From UBA7672 sp038326205 (lineage in GTDB: Bacteria > Pseudomonadota > Alphaproteobacteria > Caulobacterales > Hyphomonadaceae), in assembly GCA_038326205.1 (NCBI GenBank), contig JBBQJV010000107.1, positions 1 through 9,139 on the forward strand: a stretch of 9,139 nucleotides of DNA, read 5' to 3'. The notes beneath the pieces are model-generated. The model saw nothing but the letters and a program-made list of their open reading frames with translations, searched no databases and was not told where the DNA came from. The position numbers and the translations under genes were made by a program. This document shows positions 1-6,385 of the stretch, in pieces; within the stretch, counting starts at the first letter, position 1, and each line of letters starts with the position of its first letter.

Positions 1-606
1 GAAACTCGAATGGGGCGAGCGCTGCCTTTCCGACTATTTCCGGCTATTTCCGGCTAGGGAATTTTCCCGAGACTTGTCAAACGAGCGCCTGCTTCAGCCT
101 GCGCCCGTCTCGGTGGGACCTGCCCACGGCCAAGGTCCGGGAAGCAGCTGACGCAGGACGCCATGCTCGAAAATGACTCGCATATACCCTCTTGGTGCCA
201 TGACCATAGTTCGATATGAGTTCACGAACGGGAGCCAGTTCTTTCCTCACCACAGGTCGAGACAAACGGGCTCTGCCCGGCCCTCGCGCGCGTCCGTCCG
301 AAATGGAAGCAGGCCCACTCCTGCGAACTGGCCCGCCTTTGGTTTTCAGGTTGATGAACCCAGATCAGGCGATCAGGTGAGCGAAGTCAGCCGTAAGCAT
401 TTGCCTATCGATCGTGACGCCGGAGAACCGGTCATGCAGAGCGCTCATGGGCGCACCCGGCGACCGACATCCACCCGCAGCAAGGTCGTCGCGGTGTGCG
501 TCTGGATGCGTTCACTACAGCTGGCGTAGGCATTGTCGCTCACGATCAGCTCGCACCATCAGATCGCAAACAGATGGTCCTCAGGTTTGCCCGGAGTGGG
601 ATATCG
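1..606. other. Gene-poor, apparently decayed stretch
   Basis: No convincing gene is seen here on either strand. The open frames are short, overlap one another, use codons poorly and match no family I recognise. The minus strand just left of the OrfA remnant is where an IS3 OrfB would lie, but none of the usual DDE transposase motifs can be read in any frame. The stretch is probably remnant DNA left after insertion-sequence decay. The only structured elements noted are a short tandem repeat and a small palindrome near the left edge. Confidence 0.5.
34..56. repeat. 10-bp tandem repeat, 2.3 copies
   Basis: The unit CTATTTCCGG occurs twice head to tail and is followed by a third partial copy (CTA). 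It is immediately followed by the palindrome GGGAA-TT-TTCCC (57-68). The function is unknown. It may mark an old element end, or it may be a chance low-complexity tract. Confidence 0.6.
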
Positions 607-858
607 CTAAAGTTCGACGCCGCTCTCGAGTTCGGTGAGAGCCCGGCGCAGGCGTGCGTTCTCGGCCTGCAGGCGCTTGATGACCCCAAGCTGGTCCGCA
701 TCAAGCCGCCCATAGCGCGAACGCCAGCGGAAGTATGTGGCCTGCGAGATCTCTGCCTTGCGGCAGGCGTCCCGAATATCGACCCCTTCGCTCATCCACG
801 CCTTCATCTTGGCGAGAGTGGTCACGATTTCTTCCGACGAATGCTTCTTCCAGCGCAT
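607..858 (-). CDS. IS3-family transposase OrfA, C-terminally truncated remnant
   Basis: This 83-residue protein has the OrfA architecture of IS3-family elements. An N-terminal basic start (MRWKKHSSEEIV) leads into a helix-turn-helix at about residues 15-45 (DACRKAEISQATYFRWRSRYG). A short leucine-zipper-like helix follows (IKRLQAENARLRRALTEL). OrfA normally binds the element ends and joins OrfB through programmed frameshifting. The start is supported by a GGAG (868-871) about nine bases upstream. The usual last dozen residues are missing: the frame runs off into ESGVEL and a stop just after the zipper. No OrfB follows on the minus strand and no convincing IS3 terminal repeats were found, so this is a dead fragment. 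Family assignment is firm; the subgroup is not resolved. Confidence 0.8.
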   Translation of the reverse strand: MRWKKHSSEEIVTTLAKMKAWMSEGVDIRDACRKAEISQATYFRWRSRYGRLDADQLGVIKRLQAENARLRRALTELESGVEL

Positions 859-1202
859 GCAGTGCTTCTCCGCGGTGCACGTCAGTCCACCACATGCGGA
901 CTGGCCCCCGACATGCCGCGCCTACAAGAGTTAGACGCAGCTACATGGGTTCAACGAGGAGCGGCGGGAACTCCGTCGCGCGGATTGCGAGTTTTGCGAT
1001 CTCAAATGAGAATTGACGCGCTTTATAGGTCCCTGGGATGTCATATCCAGCTTTGCCCGTGAAAAACCGCGTGACGGGTTGATTTGTAAGCGTTTAGAGT
1101 GGGGTCATGAAGATGCTGCAGAAGCCATTTGCGCGTGGAATGGTTCCACCGGGACATCAGTCCATCTGCGGCCGTGAGTCGCATCTGACGCGTTCATCAG
1201 GT
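859..1202. other. Non-coding or decayed spacer
   Basis: No supportable gene was found. A weak dyad CAGTCC-N9-GGACTG (883-903) lies just upstream of the OrfA remnant and could belong to the former left end of the insertion sequence. A 5-bp stem CCCGT/ACGGG (1056-1078) has only a poor T-rich tail. The plus-strand frames that open here give proteins without recognisable features. Confidence 0.4.
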
Positions 1203-1508
1203 TCACAAACCATCGAGCGCGTCGCCCCGGCAGATCAGGCGGTCGCGAACGAGCTCGGTCATTGGCGCAACCGTTGGCATGTTCCCGAGAAGCATTCGCA
1301 GCTTGCCAAGCGACAAGGCGCGCTCCCGCTTGGCGATGGGACTTGGCTCGGCTATCGCCGCTTCGCGAGCAGTGGGGCAGCCGAGAACGAAGCCAGGCGC
1401 GTCGCCGAATACAATTTTCTGATGTTCGGGATCAGCTACATCGGGCCAGAGTTTTTCCCCGAGTACTGACCGCAGCGGGTCCGCAAAACGGCGCTGACGA
1501 ATGCCCAC
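1203..1508 (-). CDS. Hypothetical protein, doubtful
   Basis: A 101-codon frame starts with GTG and ends with TGA. I do not recognise the product. It reads as a plausible soluble protein with fairly GC-rich third positions, especially in its second half, and no signal peptide or membrane segment. It could be the C-terminal remnant of a longer gene, because no good ribosome-binding site precedes the GTG. A competing plus-strand frame (1107-1469, 120 codons) overlaps most of it and has similar codon quality, so the coding strand cannot be settled by reading. It lies just past the terminator of the large gene at 1580-3613, on the same strand, and is probably not part of that transcript. Confidence 0.3.
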   Translation of the reverse strand: MGIRQRRFADPLRSVLGEKLWPDVADPEHQKIVFGDAPGFVLGCPTAREAAIAEPSPIAKRERALSLGKLRMLLGNMPTVAPMTELVRDRLICRGDALDGL

Positions 1509-1522
1509 AATTCGGTACGACC

Positions 1523-1555
1523 AAACAAAAAGCCCCGCCAGTTTCCTGACGGGGC
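1523..1555 (-). terminator. Intrinsic terminator of the copper/haem/EF-hand protein gene
   Basis: Read on the minus strand, a 10-bp stem GCCCCGTCAG / CTGGCGGGGC (one G·U pair) closes on a GAAA tetraloop. It is followed at once by TTTTTGTTTG. It begins 25 bases after the stop codon at 1580. This is a textbook rho-independent terminator acting in the minus direction. Confidence 0.92.
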
Positions 1556-1579
1556 CGTTTGATCGCGCTGGTTGGCCGC

Positions 1580-3613
1580 TTAGTGGCTAGCAGCGTCCGG
1601 CTTCTGCATCATGGCGTCAGCGGCCGCGTCCTTCTTGGGAGCGGCAGCTCCACGCATCTTCTGCATCATCTGCATGGCGGTCGCCATTTCCGTCTTGCTC
1701 AGCGTGCCGCTCTTGTCGGCGTCAACCATCGGCAAGAACTGTACGACCGACTTGAACCGCGGATCATTGCGGAATTCAGCGGCGGTCAGCTGGCCATCAA
1801 TGTTGTCGTCCAGAGCGCCGAACAGGACGTTCCCCTGCAGCTCCTGGAACCACTCGTCGTGGCGATCCTTAGTGGTCTCGCCCTTGAAGCGGAAGCGGGC
1901 AAACGTGAACAGCATCTCTTCCGAGGTCTGCTCGCCGAAGGTGACGTCTTTCTTCGGATCAGGGTTCGACTTGTTCGAGTCCGAGTTGTCGTAAACGTAG
2001 TCCGCGATCAGCAGCGAGCCCTTCGGAACCTCAAGCAGGTCCTTGAAGTGGTATTCACGCTGCCATGCAAAGTCATAGCGCGGCTGGTTCAGCAGCATCG
2101 TCTCTTTGCCATCAGGGTAACGAATGCGCAGCTTGGTCGAGTAGCAGCGCGAGTGGCAGTGCGGCTGAACACCAAAGATCTGGGCATCGTGCGGGAACTC
2201 GAGATAAGCCGTTTCCTGGTGACGTTCCGCACCGGCCGGGATCTCAAGCGAGAAGTCTGTGATGCTGGCCTGACGCAGGATAAATTCGGGCTCTGATTTG
2301 TAGAAATAATACCCGACTTCCGTCTTGTCCGTGACTGGCTTGCCCACGGGCGTGTAGTGCATCTGGTAAGCGAACGAGCCGCCGGGCGGCAGGTAGATGC
2401 CTGTGTTGTCAGGCGTCAGGTTCGGCGCGCCGCCGGGGCCATAGCCGCCAAGCGCCACGTTCCACGAGAAGCCTTTGCCGTTGGGATCAACCTTCGGAAT
2501 CCAGCCTGCGAGCGCGTGGTGCACGGTCGGGGTGGCGTTGGCCCAGGCCGTTGCCTTCAACCATTTGCCCTCAGTGAGGCCCGTGGGAACCGAAACGTCC
2601 TGATAGTCAACGATGCCGCCGGCCGGGACATTAAAAGCTGGCACCTGAAGCACGATGTCGGGCTGGCCCATCGGCCATTTCGGAGCCGGCTGGGCTGCTT
2701 CCGGCAGCGGGTCGACGCCCGCGCCGCGCGGCGCACCGGCTTCGATCCAGTTAACGATGGTTTTGACCTGCTCAGCGGTCGGACGCATGTCGTCTGTCCA
2801 GGTCGAGCCGTGATCGTCCGAATGGAAAGGAGGCATGCGTTTGGTGCGCAGCGCCTCGCGGATCATCGGCGCCATCGCCTTGACGACTTCGTACTTGTCC
2901 ATCGAGAAGGGGCCCATGCCGCCTTCCGTGTGGCAGACGACGCACTTGTCGGCGAGAACCGGCGCGACCTCAGTCGCATACGAGATGTTCTTGAAACCGG
3001 CGGCCTTGGCGCGATCCGGGAAGTCGATCTTGGCGCCTTTGACCGAGGCTTCAGCAACAACAGGCGACTTGCCAGCGATCACAGCATTCAGCGCCGTGGT
3101 GAGGTCGGCATTGGCGACCTTCTTGTCAGCGAACGAGGCATCGATCGGGCCATGATAGGCGACGGTCCAGGTTTTCGGGTTGATCACGAAGGCTTCGCCC
3201 GTCTGGGTCACGCCCAGCGAACGTCCAACCAGCTGCTGCTCGTCGGCCAGAATTGGCAGGTCGGCCGAGCCTGGCACGCCTTCAAACTGGTCGTGCTTGG
3301 AGTTCAGACCCGAGTCGAGCATCGCAAAATGTACGTTCTTGCCCTTGAAGCTGTCCTTGATCTTCAGGAGCGCTGCCTTGGCGCGACCCGACACGGCATC
3401 GCCCTGGGCGAAGGTGACGATCACAACGGCCGCCTTGTCCTTGAAGTAATAGAGTTCGTCGCCCATGCCGGTCTGGTCAGCCAGCATGAAGTTGTCGACG
3501 CGTGTGCCGGTAAGCTTGATGGTTTCCGGCGCAGCCGTTGCGCTCAAGGCGATGGCGGACACGGCGCCGAGAAGGCCCAGTCCGAGCATGCCGAGCTTGT
3601 AAGAACGTTTCAT
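1580..3613 (-). CDS. Exported redoxin-like / c-haem / type II copper monooxygenase-like / EF-hand protein
   Basis: The predicted periplasmic protein has 677 residues counted from the second ATG. Residues 1-28 are a Sec signal peptide (basic MKRSYK, hydrophobic core, ATAA cleavage region). About 30-180 resemble a redoxin (AhpC/TSA-like) fold but contain no cysteine. CVVCH at 224-228 binds one c-type haem, followed by the RMPPF motif usual in this family. About 305-575 match ascorbate-dependent type II copper monooxygenases. Its likely ligands are His365-His366 and His419 (QMHYTP) for one copper, and His485/His487 (QPHCH) plus Met567 (SEEML) for the other. Two EF-hand loops follow (602-613 and 631-642), then an Ala/Lys-rich tail. 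The substrate is unknown; monooxygenation in the manner of peptidylglycine or dopamine hydroxylases is inferred. The gene lies downstream of modA with a 150-base gap and ends at a strong terminator. An ATG two codons upstream is also in frame. Confidence 0.88.
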   Translation of the reverse strand: MKRSYKLGMLGLGLLGAVSAIALSATAAPETIKLTGTRVDNFMLADQTGMGDELYYFKDKAAVVIVTFAQGDAVSGRAKAALLKIKDSFKGKNVHFAMLDSGLNSKHDQFEGVPGSADLPILADEQQLVGRSLGVTQTGEAFVINPKTWTVAYHGPIDASFADKKVANADLTTALNAVIAGKSPVVAEASVKGAKIDFPDRAKAAGFKNISYATEVAPVLADKCVVCHTEGGMGPFSMDKYEVVKAMAPMIREALRTKRMPPFHSDDHGSTWTDDMRPTAEQVKTIVNWIEAGAPRGAGVDPLPEAAQPAPKWPMGQPDIVLQVPAFNVPAGGIVDYQDVSVPTGLTEGKWLKATAWANATPTVHHALAGWIPKVDPNGKGFSWNVALGGYGPGGAPNLTPDNTGIYLPPGGSFAYQMHYTPVGKPVTDKTEVGYYFYKSEPEFILRQASITDFSLEIPAGAERHQETAYLEFPHDAQIFGVQPHCHSRCYSTKLRIRYPDGKETMLLNQPRYDFAWQREYHFKDLLEVPKGSLLIADYVYDNSDSNKSNPDPKKDVTFGEQTSEEMLFTFARFRFKGETTKDRHDEWFQELQGNVLFGALDDNIDGQLTAAEFRNDPRFKSVVQFLPMVDADKSGTLSKTEMATAMQMMQKMRGAAAPKKDAAADAMMQKPDAASH

Positions 3614-3619
3614 GGTCAT

Positions 3620-3625
3620 CTCCCC
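3620..3625 (-). promoter_or_regulatory. Ribosome-binding site deciding the start of the multi-domain protein
   Basis: Read on the minus strand, GGGGAG lies directly against the first in-frame ATG (3617-3619), leaving no spacing. It is six bases upstream of the second ATG (3611-3613), which is a normal distance. The second ATG, giving MKRSYK, is therefore the better start and also yields a more typical signal peptide. Confidence 0.65.
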
Positions 3626-3676
3626 GATGCGCGTATGTGGTTTTCACGCGACTATCGTGGAGAGATAGTGCAGCGG

Positions 3677-3711
3677 GTTGCCCCGCACGGCAACGGGGGT
3701 GCCGTAACGGC
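3677..3711 (-). repeat. Hairpin-rich leader between modA and the copper-protein gene
   Basis: Two short inverted repeats lie in the 150-base gap: GTTGCC-N6-GGCAAC (3677-3694) and GCCG-TAA-CGGC (3701-3711). Neither is followed by a T-tract in the minus direction, so they are not convincing terminators for modA. They may be structure in the leader of the downstream gene. No strong -35/-10 pair could be named here. Confidence 0.3.
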
Positions 3712-3774
3712 GCCTGCGGCGTCAGGTCGAAAAATTCTTCACATTGCGGGGAGGTACGGCGGCGTTTCCGTTAG

Positions 3775-4563
3775 TTACTTCAACCCGAACCCGGCTTCCT
3801 GGAACGTTTTTTTGGCCGCGTCCGTCGCAAGGAAATCGAGAAACGCCGGTCCCACTCCTGCTTTCTTTCCGGCTAGGATCGCAGCCGGATAAGTGATCGG
3901 CGTGTGGGAGTCTTCGGAAAATGTCGCGACAATCAAGACGCTCGCGCCGGCAGCCATCGCGTCGGTCGCATAGACAATGCCAGCCGCCGCATCCCCCGTC
4001 TCCACGAACCGGAGCGCGGCACGCACATTTTCGGATCGCGCCACGATCGCCTCGACGCCTGTCCATGCCGCGTAATACGCAAGCGCCTCTTTTGCGTATT
4101 TCCCTGCAGGCACGGAATCTGGATCGCCTATCGCCAGCTTCCCACCCTTCAATGCTGCTGCGAGGTCCATCCTGGGCGCAATCGTGAGGTCGATCGGATT
4201 GGCAGCCGGCGTCACCAACACCAGCGCGTTGGTAAGAAGTGTGCGGCGTGTGGTGACGTCGATCAAATGCTTGCCAGTAACATAGTCCATCCATGCCTCA
4301 TCCGCGGAGATGAAAATGTCGGCCTCGCCGCCTTGCTCTATCTGGTGCGCCAGAGCCGAGCTGGCAGCGAAGTTAAACCTCGGCGCCGGATGCCCCGTCG
4401 CCTCGTACAGATCGCCCACCTTATGCATCACGTCCGTCAGGCTCGAAGCCGCGAACACGGTCACCGCACGTTCCGCGCCTGAAGAGGCAGGACGGTTATC
4501 GTCGCACGCGGTCACGGCCAGCGCGACCGCAAGCACAGCCACGAAATGCTGGAAAGATTTCAT
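3775..4563 (-). CDS. modA: Molybdate ABC transporter substrate-binding lipoprotein ModA
   Basis: This 262-residue binding protein captures molybdate (and probably tungstate) for the ModBC permease. Residues 1-20 form a lipoprotein signal with lipobox VTAC, giving lipidated Cys20. Asp follows at +2, an inner-membrane retention signal by the E. coli rule, which suits a tethered binding protein. Family motifs are clear: VFAASSL at 36-42, FAASSALAHQIE at 65-76 followed by ADIFISAD, GDPDSVPAGKYAKEAL at 146-161, and GIVYATDA at 195-202. These hold the serine, alanine, valine and tyrosine contacts to the oxyanion. Length is normal for the family. It starts nine bases after the modC stop with only a weak Shine-Dalgarno site, so translation is probably coupled to modC. 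It is the last gene of modBCA. Confidence 0.96.
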   Translation of the reverse strand: MKSFQHFVAVLAVALAVTACDDNRPASSGAERAVTVFAASSLTDVMHKVGDLYEATGHPAPRFNFAASSALAHQIEQGGEADIFISADEAWMDYVTGKHLIDVTTRRTLLTNALVLVTPAANPIDLTIAPRMDLAAALKGGKLAIGDPDSVPAGKYAKEALAYYAAWTGVEAIVARSENVRAALRFVETGDAAAGIVYATDAMAAGASVLIVATFSEDSHTPITYPAAILAGKKAGVGPAFLDFLATDAAKKTFQEAGFGLK

Positions 4564-4572
4564 CGGAAATCT

Positions 4573-5571
4573 CTAAAGGGAGTGGGCCTTCACGACTGCC
4601 CAGGCCGTCGCCCCTTCCTTAAGACGGAGGTCGGCCAGCGCCTCAGGCGTTATACGCGATAGAATATACCCGGCATCCGTAGCAATGGAAACCAGAACAT
4701 CTGTCTCAGCTTCGCGTACGATGGACATCACACGTCCGCGCCAGACATGTCGCGCCGAAATCCCGCGCGGCTCTTCCGACGCCAGCAGCACGCTGTCGGC
4801 CCGCACCCAGACACCTTCGGCATTGCGCCCCGCCAGCACAGAAGCCGGAAGCCTGACGCCGACATCACGACGATCAAGCAGAGCAAGGAAGTCCGGCCGC
4901 GCCATCACACCGGCAGCGCTGCCATGCGCTATCACGCGACCGCCCTGCAGCGAGATCACCTGCGCCGCCAGCTCGGCCGCGTCGTCGATCTGGTGCGTTA
5001 CCACCACCATAGGCACGCCGTGTTCATGCGAGAGGTCTCGCAACAGGACTATGTAGTCGCGCCGTCGCTTTCCATCGAGCGCCGCGAAGGGTTCATCCAA
5101 CAGGAGAAGCTCCGGCGCAGAGACGATTGCACGCGCCAGCGCTACACGGCCCTTTTCGCCGCCCGAGAGGTTTCGAACAGGCCGATCGAGAAGCGCCTCG
5201 AACTCGAGGCGACGCGCAATTCCCGCCGTGATCGGCGCATTGCGTGCAGCAGGCCTGCGCGCTTCGGCATAGGCGAGGTTGCCGCGCACCGTCAGATGCG
5301 GAAACAGTCGCGCGTCCTGAAACACCAGCCCGATGCCGCGATCATGCGTCGGCACCCGCGTCTTCCGGAGGGTGTCTTCAAGCACCCGGCCGTTGAACGT
5401 CACGCTTCCACGCTCGAGCCGATTGAGGCCAGCGATCGCCGACAACACCGTCGACTTGCCCGAGCCCGAGGGACCGAACACGACCGTCACACCTTCCGAT
5501 GCAATCTCGAAATCCGCCGCCAGTCGGAATCCGCCACGGCGCACAACAGCTTCCCGCAGAGCCAGCGTCAC
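4573..5571 (-). CDS. modC: Molybdate ABC transporter ATP-binding protein ModC
   Basis: The 332-residue ATPase powers molybdate import through ModB on the cytoplasmic face. The nucleotide-binding domain shows Walker A GPSGSGKST (33-41), Q-loop VFQD (Gln85), signature LSGGE (135-139), Walker B LLLLDEP (155-161), D-loop ALD and H-loop His193. The region after about residue 265 fits the C-terminal TOBE/Mop-like molybdate-sensing domain typical of ModC, and the overall length is close to the usual one of about 350. The residue after LSGGEK is Gly, where Gln is common (LSGGEKQRVALGRA); the rest of the motif is intact. Translation starts at GTG, sharing GTGA with the modB stop, which implies translational coupling. 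modA follows nine bases after the stop. Confidence 0.96.
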   Translation of the reverse strand: MTLALREAVVRRGGFRLAADFEIASEGVTVVFGPSGSGKSTVLSAIAGLNRLERGSVTFNGRVLEDTLRKTRVPTHDRGIGLVFQDARLFPHLTVRGNLAYAEARRPAARNAPITAGIARRLEFEALLDRPVRNLSGGEKGRVALARAIVSAPELLLLDEPFAALDGKRRRDYIVLLRDLSHEHGVPMVVVTHQIDDAAELAAQVISLQGGRVIAHGSAAGVMARPDFLALLDRRDVGVRLPASVLAGRNAEGVWVRADSVLLASEEPRGISARHVWRGRVMSIVREAETDVLVSIATDAGYILSRITPEALADLRLKEGATAWAVVKAHSL

Positions 5572-6254
5572 GCGTCGACCCTCCGGCGTGCCCAGCGCTG
5601 CAGCATTTCCGCCAGCACCAGCCCGGAGATCGCAGCGACCAGCGAGATCAGCGCCAGCCGGAATGCCTGATCATCCCGCCCCGGCGAATTCAACGCCGCG
5701 TTGATCGCCAGCGGCAACGTTTGTGTCTCGCCCTCGACGTTGGACGCGAAGGTGATCACAGCGCCGAACTCGCCCAACCCCGCCGCGAAAGCTGTCACTG
5801 CGCCCGCGAGCACGCCCGGCCATGCCAGCGGCAGCGTCATCGACCAGAAGCGATCCCACGGACCCGCACGCAAGACGGACGCGGCTTCAAAAATCCCGGA
5901 GTCCGTTGCCTCGAAAGATAGCCGTATCGCGCGAACCATCAACGGAAACGCCATCACAGCGGTCGCAATCGAGGCGCCCTCCGCGGTGAACACCAGCTGT
6001 ACTCCGAACGATGATTTCAGCCACGCGCCCAACGGGCTCTGCGCACCAAGGCCCAGCAACAGCATGTACCCCACCAGCACCGGCGGCAGCACGAGCGGCA
6101 GATGTGCAATCGTGTCGAGTACCGACTTGCCCGGAAAATTCCGCCGCGACAACGCCCACGCAAATGCAATCGCGACGGGCAGTGAAAACAGCACCGCGCG
6201 CCCGGCGACGCCGAGGCTTGTCGAAAGAATCTGCAGCTCAGCCGCCGTCAACAT
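5568..6254 (-). CDS. modB: Molybdate ABC transporter permease ModB
   Basis: This integral inner-membrane permease forms the molybdate channel with ModA and ModC. I chose the ATG at 6254 (228 residues, MLTAAELQ) because it aligns with the usual ModB N-terminus and length. In-frame alternatives are an ATG at 6266 and a TTG at 6308; none has a strong Shine-Dalgarno site. Family hallmarks, numbered from 6254, are HLPLVLPPVLVGYMLL at 51-66, FPLMVRAIRLSFE at 103-115, the EAA coupling loop EAASVLRAGPWDRFWSMTLP at 123-142, and LGEFGAVITFASNVEGET at 160-177. About five hydrophobic segments are visible. It is the first gene of modBCA and its stop overlaps the modC GTG. A strong dyad lies at its 5' end. 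Confidence 0.94.
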   Translation of the reverse strand: MLTAAELQILSTSLGVAGRAVLFSLPVAIAFAWALSRRNFPGKSVLDTIAHLPLVLPPVLVGYMLLLGLGAQSPLGAWLKSSFGVQLVFTAEGASIATAVMAFPLMVRAIRLSFEATDSGIFEAASVLRAGPWDRFWSMTLPLAWPGVLAGAVTAFAAGLGEFGAVITFASNVEGETQTLPLAINAALNSPGRDDQAFRLALISLVAAISGLVLAEMLQRWARRRVDA

Positions 6255-6284
6255 GGCGCGCACCATGTCGTGCCCGCGACATGG
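6252..6284 (-). promoter_or_regulatory. Three-arm dyad at the modB start, candidate translational switch or operator
   Basis: A perfect 8-bp inverted repeat CCATGTCG-N6-CGACATGG (6263-6284) is followed toward modB by a third arm (6252-6256). That third arm pairs with the middle one as CATGG-N6-CCATG. In the minus-strand RNA the middle arm could pair with the upstream arm or, alternatively, with the arm carrying the modB ATG at 6254. It does not match the ModE palindrome and does not resemble the large Moco riboswitch. It may be a protein-binding site or an RNA structure; its function is inferred only. Confidence 0.4.
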
Positions 6285-6385
6285 CCTCAAGATTAATGTT
6301 GCCCCCAAGGGAGTGATTGAGCCGCAGCGATTCCCCGGTCAGGCGAGACTGGTCTTTCGCAATAGAACCTGCTTGAAGCGCGGCA

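Noticed and set aside
2..151. Plus-strand frame entering from the left edge
   Set aside because: About 50 open codons with mediocre third positions and no recognisable motif; it could be a gene tail but is not supportable.
415..560. Minus-strand string resembling a transposase core (ELIVSDNAYAS)
   Set aside because: It is interrupted by stops, and the resemblance is limited to a few residues; not enough to name an element.
496..1062. Plus-strand open frame of 188 codons
   Set aside because: It is antisense to the IS3 OrfA remnant, which is recognisable; the plus frame is a shadow.
1107..1469. Plus-strand frame of 120 codons with a purine-rich stretch before its ATG
   Set aside because: It competes with the minus frame at 1203-1508. 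The codon quality is similar and I recognise no family. A faint likeness of its first residues to IS6-type transposase starts was too weak to use.
1559..2296. Plus-strand open frame of 245 codons
   Set aside because: It is a shadow of the same minus-strand gene, arising from GC-rich codon bias.
3715..3777. Terminator after modA
   Set aside because: There is a T5 tract in the minus direction (3730-3734) but no stable stem directly before it.
2357..3892. Long plus-strand open frame of 511 codons
   Set aside because: It lies antisense to the multi-domain protein gene and the modA end. Its translation has no domain sense, while the minus strand carries clear motifs, a ribosome-binding site and a terminator.
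4747..5670. Plus-strand open frame of 307 codons
   Set aside because: It is antisense to modC, which has every ABC ATPase motif; this frame is arginine- and histidine-rich without motifs.
6255..6385. ModE operator or Moco riboswitch between modB and the methyltransferase
   Set aside because: No ModE-type AT-rich palindrome is present, and the gap lacks the long conserved Moco RNA architecture; only the short dyad was found.
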